A stretch of DNA of 64,000 nt from Pelargonium tetragonum (GCA_036897445.1 JAYMTL010000005.1:62001-126000); one strand, 5' to 3'. Positions 39,156 through 52,950 are shown, counted from the first letter of the stretch. Notes: generated by a model from the letters alone, not told the origin. Made by a program: numbers and translations.

Positions 39156-40632
39156 AACATCTTTCTTTTGAGAATAGATAACTTTCAAATCTATCTGCCT
39201 GCTAAAGTTCCTGCTAAAGAATCTCTTAGATAGAATAAACGTGAATCTGAACTATATATAGACAAATATATAAAGTTTCTCGGGAGCGTAGAGATTTAGT
39301 TATAGCAAAGTAGTTAGATCAAGAGTCAAATTATGTTCTAAGGGTTCTAATCTGAATTATAGTAGTTATGTCAACAGAAATTGGAGGCTGTGGACATGGG
39401 TTCTAATTTAAGTTCCAGATCCGTTAGTTTAAACAATCGCAATTTGACCGTAAAACCGTCGGTTCTAATTTTCTTTTTATTCACAGTGTATGGAATCCCT
39501 TCTTTACTTAATTATTTAAAGCTTTGCCGACTCTGATAAGCACTCTTATATTATATCCATAGCATTTAGTTATATTTGGAATCATCAATTTTTAGTGACC
39601 ATATTTCTATCTATACTGAGCTTATAAAAAAAGGACTACTAAAGGATCGGCTAATTCCTTTCGAAGTACTTTTAAGTTACTGCTGTATTTGCACTATTCG
39701 TATCTACCATTAGCTGCCAGCCTCAGTCTAAAGTCTTTCAATGGTAACTGAGACCCTTAAGTCAAACTAGGAATTCCATCCTTTACCTTGCCGAGATACG
39801 GATACATTAGCTATTGAATATTAGAGGAATTCCTATTCCTAAGAGATTAGCCGACTCTTTAGGTAGCTGCCCTTAATCAAATAGTCATAGCCAGTCATTT
39901 CTTTACCTGTATCTTAAACAATGTTAAGCCGCAATAGAAGAGCTGCTATCCCGAACCCTTTACCTTTCCTTGCTTTAGAAATCCCACTCAATGAACAAAG
40001 CGAACTCTCTTAGCACGGTTTCTATTCAGCACCTATTCTATTTCGTTATTGGACTTTGTGGATTTATTCTGTTCATTCTAATCAGTGTAGTAGTGCATTC
40101 CCACTTTTCTTGCTTATAATAGATATCTCTTTGTACTTTGATAATCTCTGTCTTTAGAATAAGTGCCTAAAGCTCTAGTCTTTCATACCATTCATTCTGT
40201 TCTTACTCTTACACATTGGAACTAGGATCATCTTTCTCATTTATCGGTTCCTTGCCATTTTTGCTCTTCCCTTGTCATTTCAAATCATTCCTTTAGTTCT
40301 TCCGGATTCTATACTTGCCAAATTCTATCTTGTAAACACGACTAACTCATTTAATTCTCAGAGGTTAAATGCGGTCCCTTCATCTGTTTGATTGGGTAGA
40401 TTGTAGGAAGACCTTCCTCCGAGCGGGGCAAAAGCTGTTAGAGCAGGCTTACAAATACTAATAGAAATATGGATACCAAAGCTGGAATTCCTATAGTTTA
40501 AGTAACATTTCATTATTTATCAGGAACCTTAGAACCAATCTAAGACAGGATATAGTCCACGCTAAGTAGGCCAAGGCTAGGGAAAGATTTTTTTCAAGTG
40601 TAGCTTGTATTCTTCGGTGTAAGCTGGTAACA

Positions 40633-40661
40633 CTAATAGGAGAAGTCCTAGGAATTTCTAT
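40633..40661 (+). repeat. 29-bp perfect inverted repeat, left arm
   Basis: The bases from CTAATAGGAGAAG to GGAATTTCTAT are the exact reverse complement of 55218-55246. Similarity continues upstream: GTGTAAGCTGGTAAC here against GTGTAAGCAGGTAAC on the minus strand at 55250-55266, with a gap of about 6 bp. The arms are about 14.6 kb apart in inverted orientation, a geometry that would allow inversion of the intervening DNA by recombination. Confidence 0.75.
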
Positions 40662-40776
40662 AAGTTAATAACTCTTTTGTCTTAGTATTGCTAATGGAAA
40701 TTTTTGTTTGTAAAGAAGGTGTGCTAATGACTAGGTAAAGGAGTTCAACAGAATAGAATTTCCAGGTGCAAGGTAC

Positions 40777-40799
40777 AGATTCTATTTGTTTTAGGAAAG
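40777..40799 (+). repeat. AGATTCTATTT repeat, copy 2
   Basis: AGATTCTATTTGTTTTAGG continues to AAAG. On the minus strand at about 55201-55220 the related TTCTATTTGTTTTAGG follows directly after the 29-bp arm. Here it is about 115 bp away. The modules have therefore been rearranged between the two tracts. Confidence 0.6.
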
Positions 40800-41562
40800 A
40801 AAGGAGATTCCGAGTTTAGAGTACATTCCTTAGATTCCTAAGAGTTCTACCTTTAGTTTTGTTGTATTAGTATTCGAGTATAGATACAGCTTATGAGCTA
40901 TTCCAGGTATTGGAAATTTTGTTCTTGTAAGCCGAGAGATCTCTCTATTGTCTGGCAAAGGTATTAATCCTAAGTCTAAAGCATTCCTCTTGGCTCTGAA
41001 TGTAGCTCTTTCTTGGGTTCTTGGCATTAGAATTAGAGCAGTGTTCTAATGGCATCCCTTTGTAAGCTAGTTAGTTTATCTTGATGAAAGCAGGATGATG
41101 ATTAAGTGTATTGACTGACAGGTAGATAATATAGAAACGGATTCTATTCTTTTGGGTTTAAGTTCCTTCTGTGTAAACCAGTGTAGCTCTATCTTTTGGT
41201 AGATTCTTAGGATTTAAAGAATTGCTTCTAAACAGAATTAGAAAATTCCTGGTTGTTTTGTTCGAATGGGATATCAAGTAAAGGAGTTCAGATAACAGAT
41301 CAGAAATTGTAGCTACAGGATTAGAATTTCCGGTTAAAGTTGGAAAGGATAACACTCTCTTCTATTAGCAAGGGAAAGTCCTTTCTGTAGCTTTTGTGAG
41401 AATTCCCTTATTTATTTCCTTGGTGTTTAGAGGTTCCTGATAATTAACTTAAACTATAGGTATAGGAATGCTTGGGTATCCTTATTAGTATACCTTTTAT
41501 GATGAGCTTAGAGGACTCTCACACCAAAGAGGTTTCGAAGATACTATTCTATAATTAGGTTA

Positions 41563-41625
41563 CTTTCCGATAATGTATTGTATTCCTTCTTCAGCAGCAG
41601 CTTCTTTGACATCGAGGCAAGTTTA
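41563..41625 (+). repeat. Diverged direct repeat, copy B
   Basis: Partner of 39098-39155. It has TAATGTATT, GTATTCCTTCTT and GACATCGAGG in the same order. Divergence is high. Confidence 0.45.
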
Positions 41626-43692
41626 CTTGTATTAGTTATTCTGATAGACGGGTAAAGGTGTTTCCAGATTCTTAAGGAAACCAAGAGCTTAGAAGAACCG
41701 ATCCTTTTTTTGTTGAGTACATTCCTAGGAGGTCATACAGTTTAGGATTTAGTCCCTTTGTTCAAGGAAGAGCAGTCCCTCTTGAGTCTAATTTTAATGG
41801 AAACAATTCATGCAGGTAAAGAGAAGAAGATTCTGAGGGAAAAGTTTACTTACTTTGGAGGAGATTCTCTTGTTCTATATTCCTAGTATTTGAGAGTTTA
41901 GGTTGTTACTCTCTGAATTGGTATTCTTGAGAAATTTGTATTAGTAGTCCTTTTATCTTCCTAAGCTTATTAGGTGCAAATGGAGTTCAAGATTCTAATG
42001 TCCTAGCGAGCTAAAGGTGTTTAAGAACCTAGTGAGTTGTATTCCTTTTAGGTTGGTTTCCATAATCGGGTATCCAGAAGCTAATAGAGTAAATAAGAAG
42101 GCAAGCTAGCCCAGGTATTACGTCAGTCATAAGCAGCCTGTAGAGGAGACTCATAATTCTTAATCTTATAGGTACCTGTTTAGTTGTTTAAAAAGGAGTA
42201 ATTAAAGTATACCAGAACTGAGTATTCTTGTTGGTGCTAAACCTGTAACTAATCAGGTAACGCTTAATGGTATTGCATTAGTATACTTCCCAAGGAAAAC
42301 AACTTCAACATTTCCTGAACCAGATAATTATTGTTCCTATTTGTTTTGTATTGAGTATCTTTCTAAACCTGTGTAGGTACTTTTTTTCTCGGTGCACCAA
42401 TTAAGAGGAAATCCTTTGCTATTTTTCTAATGGGACTGGAATAATATATTAATATATGTCATTGACAGCTCCAAATGTTTAAGCTGGTATACGAGACTCA
42501 TCTTTCTTTCCTTGATAGTATAGTCCTAAGAATGATAGATATGGAACTCTCTGAATGTAGCTTTGTGCAGCTAATGGAAAACGAGCCTAACCAATATCTA
42601 ATGAATGACATAGCCGGCTAATGAGTCAATTGAAATTCTTGTCTTAAGGAATTGAAGGCACAGAATACAGATTCTCTAACTGATACTGAGACTGCAGGTT
42701 AAATTCCCCTAAAGTCAAGAAAACCCGAAATATCTTCCTTTTCTCTTGGTTTCTTAGCTTCTAGGCAAACGAGATAACTATTCCTTCCTAACATCGTTGA
42801 CTGACTTATTGTACATGCCGAATCGGTTTTCTTATCTTCTTTATCCTAATCTGAGATTCCTAACTATCCAAGCTCTAACTGATCTACGAACTAACAGGAA
42901 TAACACAGTCCTCTTTAATTCCATGGACTCTTCTAGCTGGTTTGAAATCTTTAAGGAATCAGTAACTGGTGTTTGCAGTACCAAGCTTGTTCTTGAGAAC
43001 TTAACTCTAAACCCTCTGTGTAATCTGTTGCTTGTAAGCAGAACCGGTCTAGTATTAAAGAATTTGAACTATAAGAAAGATTAAGAGCTTACTTATTGTC
43101 TTGCTAATGTCCTTGTTAGCTGCTAGGAGTTAAGGAGGTCGCCAGAGTTGTATATAGATTCCCTAGGTAAACTTTGATTTTATAACCTGTCCATTTCGGT
43201 AAATACTCTTGTTGTACTAATTTAGGAAAACCGAACTATGTACTTCGTGCTCTTGCTTGTGTAGATAACTTACAGATTCTTACTTTTGACTAGAAATCTT
43301 CAACCTGTTCTTGTAAGAGGGTCACGCTATAGCCAGATAGCCAGCAAAGGAAACCTAATACAGAATCTCTTGTTCTTTTGATTTGAACTGTTCTTTGCAA
43401 GGAAGCTAGGAACAACACCTTGTATGTAGAGCCGGTAAATCAAGTCAAATTCTGCTAATGGAAACGGATCCTTCAGTTTTGGTATTATTATAGCTCTTTT
43501 GCCAACAAAGTATATTGGTTTACTTCTTATGAGGTGATGGTATCGCACGGGTTATATACGGATTCCCAAGGAAAACTTCTTAATTACATTACCTATGAAT
43601 TTCTTGTTAGTGTACTAATTAAAAACTTTATGTAATTCTACTCTCTTTTTTACAACAAAAAAGCTTAAACTCCTAAGGGGTAAAGAATGATA

Positions 43693-43705
43693 AAAAAAGG
43701 GTCCT
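43693..43705. repeat. Mini-palindrome AAAAAAGGGTCCT, copy 3
   Basis: Identical to 4354-4366 and 35105-35117. It lies at the point where B-type tract 3 gives way to A-type texture. Confidence 0.6.
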
Positions 43706-46700
43706 AATAAATAAGGAAGTTATCCGAGCTCCCTTTTTAATACTTTACTTTAATAAATAGGATCTCTAAAAAGCCTGTCGAATAATTAGAAATAGAGAGT
43801 TTTTCATTGTAGCATTTTCAGCAAAGGAAGTAATTAACTAAGTGCTATTTATGAATCTTTATAATATTGATTTGATAAAAGTTTTTTACTTTAAAAACTA
43901 CGGTCGATACTAAGAATTGACTTTATTCCAAAAAATCCCCCAGACTTTGAATAGAGAACTCTTTGCTGTAATGTTAGGATCCTGGATTTATAACCCGGGA
44001 TGACCTTTTACGTGTATTTCAAGGAACTTTAACAAAGCTTTCTGTAGGAAATAGCCCCAAATTCCTTATTCAGTTTGATATTCCAACTTAATCTGTAACA
44101 GGTCTACTAGACTATAAGTTGGTATACCCAATATACATAAATTAGACTTTCTACTTTTAGGTGAAATAGAAGCTCGGATTTTTTTTTTATAAAAAGGACT
44201 TTAACTGCTCCTCAAAACCCTTTGACTTCAAGCTAGGAAAAGCCCTGAGCAAGGAAAATCTAAGTCTTTTTGCAACCTTCTAGGTAACCGAATGCTAGCT
44301 AATAGTAGAATTAGTACGATATGGTTATCTGATTATGCATTTTTTAAATGAAACCCCTTCTTTCTTGATCTACCGTATATCAGAATCCTCTTAACAGGAA
44401 AACCCCTAAGTCCTGATTGCTTTCTTAGTCTTTTTATTACCTTATGAAATAGAAGATTTTTAGTTATATCGAGTCTATTCAAGGGACTTACTTCTTTTTT
44501 AGAACGAATTTAGAACTAAACCTCTCATCATAGCTAGACTTCTTACTCTTAAGGTTCCCCGCTGTCTTGATAATACCTGCAGGTTTAGTAGACTTCCCTT
44601 TCCCTTAGTATAATCCCTACCTAGCCAAGTTAACTTCCTCAAGAGATACGCCTAATAAGACGAAAACAACCTAGCCCTTAGTTCTACATAATCTTTAACG
44701 GGAAACCTTTGACTTTACAGTGAGCCCGGCTCAAAATCATGCTAAAGTTTTTTCTAGAATCTCTTTTTTATATTGCCTGTTTACCTGCCTTTATATCCTT
44801 CTATATAGGTAGGAGTCCTCTATTTTCTGGAAACTGCCTTGCTTCTAAAATCCCTTAGACAGACTTTTTATAGGTCCATCCATTAGTGAGGTACATAATA
44901 AAACACATAAAAATTCCCTATTTAATTTATCCCTATATTTTAGGGAGCTAAAGAAAGGGAGAATTAGTATAAACCGGAACTGTGCCCCCAACTGGATCAA
45001 AAAAATAAGAAAAGTGCGGTACATCAAACATAAAACAGAAAGCCCTTCCTCTTTATCCTGTATTACTTCTAAATCCAGAACTGAAGAAAGAGGAATCCCC
45101 TATAGTATTTAACTTGTTCAGCAGTTTGCTCAGTTTGATCGAGGAGCCTAAAAATATAAGAAGGGGCTACCTTACAGATTAGAGATCTTTCTTAAGACTT
45201 AAGAGCTATAAACCCTCTTAGTCTTAGCAGTTCTCTTTTGGAATATGCTTTTTTGTCTTTTGGGTCTTTAACATAAGCACATTTAATCCTTAGTGAGTGC
45301 ATTAAGAGATTTTTGTCCATATAAATATAAGTAAGGAGGCCGAACTGCGATTATTATCTTACATGGGAGCTCCCGCGGGAAATCCTAAATACCACGACCA
45401 AAAGTAGTCTTTTTAACTACCAAAAACCCCTGTATCTACTGTGGAGTAAACTCTTATCTTAATAAAGATAGATCGTTTTTGTAGACTTTAGTACCCTTTG
45501 ATATCTCATTATTTGCTTTTTTGTATTCCTCTAAAAGCTCTGACTAGAATAAAAATTAGGGGCTTAAGGGATTGTCTCTTTACTGACGTCATAACAGAAA
45601 GGAAATTTCTTACAAAGATGTAGACCTCCTTTAAGGGAGTTCTTTACTAAGAAAGGAAAGGGTAGTGTCGTCTTTATTTATTAGAAGTCAGTAGTGTCCT
45701 CTATACCATTAAGATTGCTTTAAAGGGTTTACCCAACACCCTACGGCACTTGTATATTTTTCTTATCCAAGGTAAATATCTGCATAGCTAAAGCCTCCTA
45801 ACTCAGAAATAAAAGTATACTATAACCAATTGGCGAAACCCCGAGTCCTTTATACTTCGGTTTTCCGGCAAGTCTAAGTAACAGGAAAGGGAATGCTTGG
45901 TATGCTATCGACTTTTTGCGATTTAATTGAGATTTTTATTATACTTATAAAATCCCTCTTTTGAAAGACACCTATGTGACACCTTATATAATCTTATATG
46001 AAGGAGTTTCCTTTTCAACCCGACACTGGGGAGCGCCAATTTACCAAAAGAATAAGGAGTAGTTACATTATTTAAAAATTTTTTAGTTTAGACAACAAAA
46101 GATAATAAACTCGAGTTTCAGGGTACGTAGAAAGTCTTAAGCAAATAGATCCTCTTTTCGTTAGTCCTACCATATCTCGTATCGGTTATTGTACCATTTA
46201 GTCTTCCAAAGGTTATGCGAACTCCCTTCTAATCTAATGTAAGGGTTTCCCGGGTCTTCCTTGGATTTATGGTTTAGTAAAACAAAAACGTGAATAAGAG
46301 TATTCCAGATTCAAGGCGCGGAGCTCCATAGAAAAACTTGCGAATTCAAAGGGCAATTTCGAATTTAACAAGTGCCTCTTGGTTTGGTAAGGTATTATCC
46401 GAACTTAAGTTCGTGTACAAGAAGTTCTAATTAACGTAATAGGGAGTCCAAGTATTCCAAGTTTCCCTCGACAGTAAAGAAATTCGAAAAAGGTACAATT
46501 CTAAGCAAAAAGGAGTCTGTCTAGTAGTAGCTGCGATCTAAAAAAGATTTTGAATTAAACAAATGAAAGTCTAACTCGGGTCTTTCTTACAAAGAATAGC
46601 TTTTACCTGTTTAAAACCAAGGAGTCATTGCATTAGCTATTTTTAAGGTTCAAGCGGAGCTTTAGTCCCTTACCAGGTTTTCTTCGTATGAGATAGGGTC

Positions 46701-48063
46701 CTTTAGGTGTAATTTTGAAATAATACGACTTTAATCAAGCTATACTCTTACCGCAGCACTTATCCGGGATTTAAAAAATAGGTTTTGAGTTAAGTCAGTC
46801 TTACTTAATCAGCAACCTCAATAGAGACCCCTTACGCTTTTTAAAAAGCCAATGCATTAGGAAACCTTCTCAGGAATCTGTCAACCCCCTTTTATAAGAA
46901 ATGGGGCTATAAATTATAAAGCTTTCGTAGTTTGGGGTATCTCCAGCATTCCAGAGTTTTGTCAACCGCTTTCAATTCAAGGAGTGCAGGATATTTTACT
47001 TAAAACCCTCGAGAGGATCTAGGCTCAGTAGGATTTGAACCTAAGAACCGCCTCGTAAATTCAACCTGCAGCGTAATTAATATAAAATCCTAGAGTCTTA
47101 ACTGGGCAAGCAGTTGATAGCTAAGTTACTTTTTACTAGATTTCGGAAGAGTTAGAGAGACGGGGATCCTTAATTGCATGACTAGGAAGAAAAGGTTCTT
47201 TATAAGTAAATATTACGTTCTAAAATCCCCTTTCTTGTTGTTAAAAATAATACGCTTTCTTCATGGGTATTCAGTGCTTTAGAGATATACTTAAAGGACC
47301 CCTCTTTAGAAGGAATCCTTTATTTAAGTAACGCTTAATCAAATCAGAGGCGGGATACAATTCAATAGTGTAGGATTGCCTTTATTATCCCACTAACTTG
47401 CCAAGCCTTTTAGTGCCTATAATAGCGGGTACCCTGCTTGAAAAAGTTAAGGGGCATATAATGAAGCGTGAGTCAGACTTGTTACTTAAAAAAGTCTAGC
47501 TAGTTTATATCATTTGAAGGTAACGAAGTTAAAAACTTTTAGAATTCAATCTACACTAGACAAAGCCTAGTATTTACGAAGCGCTTAATTTACATACTAT
47601 TAGTACTTGTAGAAATGACTCAAAACTTCAGTTCTCACCGGAAGGTTCGCTAAAGTTATGGGAACTCCAGACCTATATCGCCCTTAAATACCCCTCGTAT
47701 GCGGGTCTCTTTTTTTAGGTCATATTCCAGAAACACTTCGAAGAGATTATCTAATACTAAAATTACATATGTAGAAACCTATTCTCAATATACCTGTCCT
47801 AAATAGCTTACAATTAAAATAGAGTACAGTAACAAATAAAGAAGTACCTTAAATGAGCAAAGTAGAACTCTTCGATTTCAAATGGAAGTAGAGAAACTAG
47901 TATAGGTTTCTAAGTTTAGCTAGCAAGGAACACCCATTTAATCCTTAGCTTGTTATTTTTGGAAGGCTTAATGTAAAGGGCAATAACAACTTAATAAAAA
48001 GTGATTTTTCTTACAGCCAGCTAAAAGGAATTTCTTCCTCGTAATCTCAAGGTTTAGTTGAGT

Positions 48064-48135
48064 TCTTCCAATCCGCCTGGTTAAATTAAACCGCATGAGT
48101 CTGAAAGTATAAGGTCAAGGGTTCGAAAACAAGAA
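48064..48135 (+). pseudogene. Weak tRNA-Phe-like string
   Basis: CCTGGTTAAA (D-loop-like), TCTGAAAGT (containing the GAA of a Phe anticodon loop) and GGTCAAGGGTTCGAA (T-loop-like) occur in trnF order. Spacing is normal between the anticodon and T arm, but about 7 nt too long between the D and anticodon arms. The anticodon stem does not pair, the T stem pairs poorly and no acceptor can be drawn. Chance is a real alternative: about ten GGTTCRA strings are expected in this window on both strands. Confidence 0.2.
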
Positions 48136-49428
48136 AACAAAAGGAACCCCTATATTTAAGTAAATTTTAAAACATAGATACAGGAGTTTAAACGTGATAA
48201 AATTCACGAAAAGGCCCGTAGAATTGCTTTATATAAAAATTAGGTTTCTGGTGTCAAGGGATGCTTATAATATTAAACTTGGTTAGAATCTATGTCCACG
48301 GAAGGGGTCCTTTAAGTCGACTAGCAAGCTCCCTTTAGAAAGATATAAAAGTTTTCGTACTTCCAATTCTGTTAGGTAATAAGAGCCTCCATATCACTAT
48401 TTGCTATTCGTGCGTGTAATTAAAGGGTTTCTTTCAGTCCTATGTAAAAGCAAGCATTAAAATTCTCTTAGGAGCCTCCAGGGTACTCTTCAGGAAAAGC
48501 ACTTGTAAAGGTACCCGTAAGACTTCTTTTCGTTTTAGGCTTTACCGCAGTATGACAAGGAATTCCTATACTCAACACTAAAATTATACCCGTACCGAAG
48601 TAAAGAAAAGTGATTACGCTTTCAGTAATTCTTGAATTAGTAGGCGTTTAAGTTTTTTGTAATACTATGCTACGGGATTTGACCTATTTTGCTTTTAGCC
48701 TATCAGGTTACAAGGCATTCTAGGATGCAGCTCCTCAGAAAAACTTCGAAAGGAATTAGGGAGGTCCGGTTATATTAGTAATTAGCAATAATGCTCCATA
48801 AGAACTCTTCAAAGAAAATAAAAATTAGGGTTTCTTGAAGAACTAAGTAGAGGTGTAAAATCAACATATAAAAATCGCAGTAAATTTAAGAAATGTAGAA
48901 AAAATCTTACTTAAAGTGCTTTTTTATAATGCATGAGAATGCCCTTACAAAGGTTTTTCTTAAATCTTCCTTATTCTTTTCTATTTCTGTATAACTACCT
49001 CAACGAATAATGCATAAGTTAAAGGACTTCTACTCCGTTTTAAAGAGTTAGTATCTGCTTTCTATTTTCAATTAAAGGACACGCAAAATAGCATAGGATT
49101 TTGTCTAAAAAGTTTACCCCGAAGAACTGCTAAATATTATAATGTATAAGCAATTAACTAAAAATTATTCTAATAGAAAAGCTAGTAAGCTGTATAAAAA
49201 ATGACACTAGAGGCAAATAGCCCTGATTGCTACACAAAACTAAGAGAATCCTTTATCTAGTAAATATCCAGCAGTAGGTTTGATTTTTTTTAGAATGGGA
49301 GCTTCTTCTATTTAATACTCGAAAGGAAGAAAAAGGGTTTCTCTCTTTTAGAACTCGCACACAATATAACACTTGATGATTAAGAGGGCTCTTGCAACTC
49401 TTTAGCTAGTATAATGATAATAAAGACC

Positions 49429-49448
49429 TCAAAGCCAATCAAAGCCAA
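49429..49448 (+). repeat. Tandem TCAAAGCCAA x2
   Basis: Two exact 10-bp copies head to tail. It is a local slippage-type duplication. Confidence 0.5.
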
Positions 49449-52400
49449 GGATTCCCAGAGAGACTCATTTACATACAAAATTTCAGAAGGTTAGGCCCAA
49501 GCCTTCCACCCATAATCATTCTTTTCTACACCTCACCTCTATTTGTAGCATATTAAAATAATAATATTAAGTCACTACTCCTTTAAACCTCAAAAAGTTC
49601 TGATATCTCCGCTTAGAATCTCAAAAACCAAAACCTCCATTGCAAGAAGTCTTTTACTTTATAGACAAAGAAACTCAACTCATCAGCGTACGATCCCGGA
49701 TCAAGAGCATTCTCAAAATAAACTTAAAGTAGTTGAAAAGCTAAGAGTAAAACTATGAAATTATACTAGCTGGTCGACCCTTTCGGCACATATTATACTG
49801 GAGTAAAAGGATTAGAACCCTTGCATGCCGATATCAAGAACCGCGCCTTACCGCTAGGACAATGTCTGAAAGAAATTTCTATTAAGTAATTTGTGTACTC
49901 TACTTAACCCTAATATAATAAGGCCCTTGTTTCTCTGGTTAAGGGGTTTTTGGTCTATAGTAGTGCGATTTTAGAATAGAAACCAAAAAAGACCCTCTTT
50001 TTTAGGGGTGACACAATAAATTGAGTTTTTATTCTATAGTCTAAAATTAGAATTAAGTACCGGCGAGTCTTTTTAGGAAAAAGGGGCTTTTCAAGCTTGC
50101 ATTAAAAGTAATTTGTTCTTAAAGTGCATGTTCTTGTCAAGTCGGTAATACAAAAGTCTAACCTTTACCAGCCTACAAGGGCTTCACGAATGAATATAGT
50201 TTTAGCTATGCCGTGTATCTTAAAAAGGTCTTACTATAACTTACAGTTTAACCTCAAAATTTTGGTTTTTACGTGTTTCCCTTACCTTTCTGAATTCTTG
50301 GTGTTATTTACTTCTCGATAAGGTTTTGCAATTATTTATAATGGGTAGACCCGGGGAACTCTTATATTTTAACTACCATCTGGTTTAAAACCCTTTGTAA
50401 TTCTTTTTATTCTACATCTAAAGAGCTTCTCTTTTGGCTTCCCTCTGGAAATCCTGTTTTGGCAAGAAGTTTTTCTAATATTTAATCTTTATTTACCCCT
50501 TACCCAAGAACCTCCCTTTCATTTTGCTGGGTATAAGCCCCTAAATTTTTTTATAAAGTCTAAGACGAGTTTCTATTATTTATATCTATTATAACCGGGT
50601 CCAAAATAACAGGGCCTCCCTAAGATCCTGGGTTTCTTAGAAACCAAGCCAAGGTTTGTAGAATTTAAGTCAACTGCTTTGCAAAAAGATCTTCTGTACT
50701 ATATATTATATACAGATTTTTATGTCTTAATATTAGATTAGAGGGATTTTTCCCCCTTATGTTGTCCTGAAATAGTTGTGATATTTGAGGTGGCGTCTCG
50801 GATCCCTGATACCGAAGTTTCTATATTTCCTTTTATAGAGCGCTGAATACAAAGATTTTTTATAAGTCCTCATTTGGATGCTATTTCGAAAGGATACTTT
50901 TAAGGGTCGCTGTTTAAGATCAATCTAGTTTGCGCACTGATTTTAGATATATGGGTATCCGGTCCATAGATTACGACTTTTATTCTTTTTATCCGGAGTT
51001 TTCCTTTATGTCCGCAAAGCCAATACTCTACCTCTGAACTAGAATCTTTAATCAGGGCTTCCTTGGAAAAGTACTCTATTTTAAGCTTGGCTCTGCTTGT
51101 TTACTACAAAACTTTATATAAATAGAAGAGCGATACGACACCTCGAAACCCGTATGTTGGTTCTATTTTGTCCCAAAAAGACTCTTTAAATGGAATACCT
51201 TGGGTTTTAATACGGCCAATTTGTACAGTGTTACCCTTTCTTTAGTGAAGCTGGGGTGCTCAAAATTCCCAATTACATTTAACAGTTATCTAGTTCTACA
51301 AGCACTTTTGACAAGGATCCTCTACGTTCGAAACGGGTCCTACATAGAAAAGTGCGGCAAACATCAAACGGGTGCAGTAACCCCCTTTTTTTGACAAAGG
51401 ATAGGGTCATTTTTAGGACTTTCATCATCTTTGTAGTAATTAACGTACCCTTTTTTAGCGATCCATGTATTCAAGGAAAATTTTAAGAGAGGAAAACTCC
51501 CCGCAGATAGGACCCGCTCTTATCTAACTAAATAGTAAGGAGTTCTAGCACTCGGTAACTTTCTTTTTTTGATAAGTACTATCCAAGAGGGCTCCTCCTA
51601 CTACTAATAATAAAGGGGGCTCTGTCCAAATAGAGTGAGTCGCATAAGAAGTCCTGGTTGTTCTTTTCGTCGCTAGAGTGCCCAGTCGCCTTTTCAAATA
51701 TATTGGCAAGTTAACTGAACTTCATTTTGCTGCCATAAACCCATAGAATATAATAACTAAGCAGACGAAAGCTAAATTCTGAGTCTTTATTTCTAGTGTT
51801 TCTTTATAGAAGCACTTATAAATTGACTAACCGAACAGTCACATTCATTATCACTTTAGTGGGATTTTTTAATACTGTTACTCCATTTCGGTATAAGGAG
51901 CATTCTTTATCTCCTACTAACAGGAAAAAGAGCCTCTAAAACCAAATTCTCGTTGATATAACCGAGAAAGTTCTCAGCAAGAGGACCTTTAAGGTTAGTA
52001 TAAAGTTTTTATCTTTTCTATAGTCTATAGGAAGACTTTTTAGGTAATATAGGGTAAGAGCGGCTCTAATTTCAATTCACTGTTAACGGCTTCTGTTTTA
52101 TATAAGTGTAGGGTCGGGTTTCCAATTCAACAAGAAAAACTCGGAGTCTTTTTTCCCTTAACCTAGAAAAGTTATGCTTAAGCTACTCTTCACTTTTATT
52201 AAGGGATATTTACTCGTGAATAAAACTGAACTTTGCTCTTACTTCCGAAACGAAAATAGGAGTATGTTGGGAGGAACTTCTTAGTCGACTACTTTTAATT
52301 AGGATTACCCATTACATTATATATAATACAAAAAGTAGTTCTTCAGGCAGTTAACTTTACTGCAAGTCTCCCGCTAATTTGAGCTAAAGGGGACTCCTTT

Positions 52401-52950
52401 GTTAACAAATGTAGAGTATGGTTTGTCATTGTGTACACTTCTTTTTTTATAATTTTTCTTAAGAAAGCTTGAAATAGCCTATAAACAAGAAGAAAGTGTA
52501 TTCTCATATTATACAAAAAAACTAACTTATAGTAAAAAATAATACTCATTCCAGCTAGACAAAATAAACCTAGGAAGCGACTCATATAAAAGAAACAAGC
52601 TTAATGAAAGCGGGTACCCCTAAAAATCGGTAAGGGCTAAAATTCTTCTCGACAAAATTTCAATTTTAATAAAGAGGTTTAGTATGCTAAGGGAGTTTTT
52701 TCATTAAAAGTTTCCTTAAGTTAACTTTCGTTATTTCATTACAAGGATTCCTTTATGAGGAGTCTCTCCAGAAGTTTCTTTAGTAGCTTCCTTTAGTATA
52801 GTAAAGCAAGTTTACTTAATTTAACAGTAAGTAGTTTCTACTATATACTAGCTTAATTGCGATAAATAAAAGATACAAAGCAACGAAGTTTAGCCTCATA
52901 CCAGGCACAAGACTTTTTTTAGCGCGGCTGCTAAGATTAATGCTATGTCC

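Larger units (their letters stand above)
38000..43640. other. Gene-free B-type tract 3, mosaic of diverged repeats
   Basis: The longest B-type tract, with a marked strand bias. 38.0-39.5 and 40.4-43.6 kb are G/T-rich and carry words such as GCTAATG (40690, 40723, 42570, 42618, 43103, 43454), GTAAAGGAGTTC (40733, 41277) and AGATTCTATTT. From 39.5 to 40.4 kb the reverse complements predominate (CATTAGC at 39708 and 39805, CTTTACC at 39781 and 39959). This fits one diverged repeat family in both orientations. The 95-codon open frame at 42797-43084 (+) and the 73-codon frame at 43327-43548 (-) have no recognisable motif. The regular word pattern makes a repeat more likely than coding sequence, but a heavily edited or alternatively coded gene cannot be excluded by eye. 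Confidence 0.5.

Noticed and set aside
40542-40558. AAGACAGGATATAGTCC, resembling the S element of a group I intron core
   Set aside because: No matching P, Q or R elements could be found upstream and no endonuclease frame is present.
42797-43084. 95-codon open frame on the plus strand
   Set aside because: Lies inside a tract of diverged repeats. The predicted protein has no recognisable domain, and the length is within chance.
38000-43640. CRISPR-like or satellite array
   Set aside because: The recurring words are diverged, irregularly spaced and strand-switching. There is no constant repeat or spacer length and no associated genes.
46400-46413. Perfect 14-bp palindrome CGAACTTAAGTTCG
   Set aside because: Several 14-bp palindromes are expected by chance at this base composition.
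47021-47098. TAGGTTCAAATCCTA T-arm-like palindrome on the minus strand
   Set aside because: The T arm is good, but no D arm with GG and no pairing anticodon stem could be drawn. The acceptor pairs only partly.
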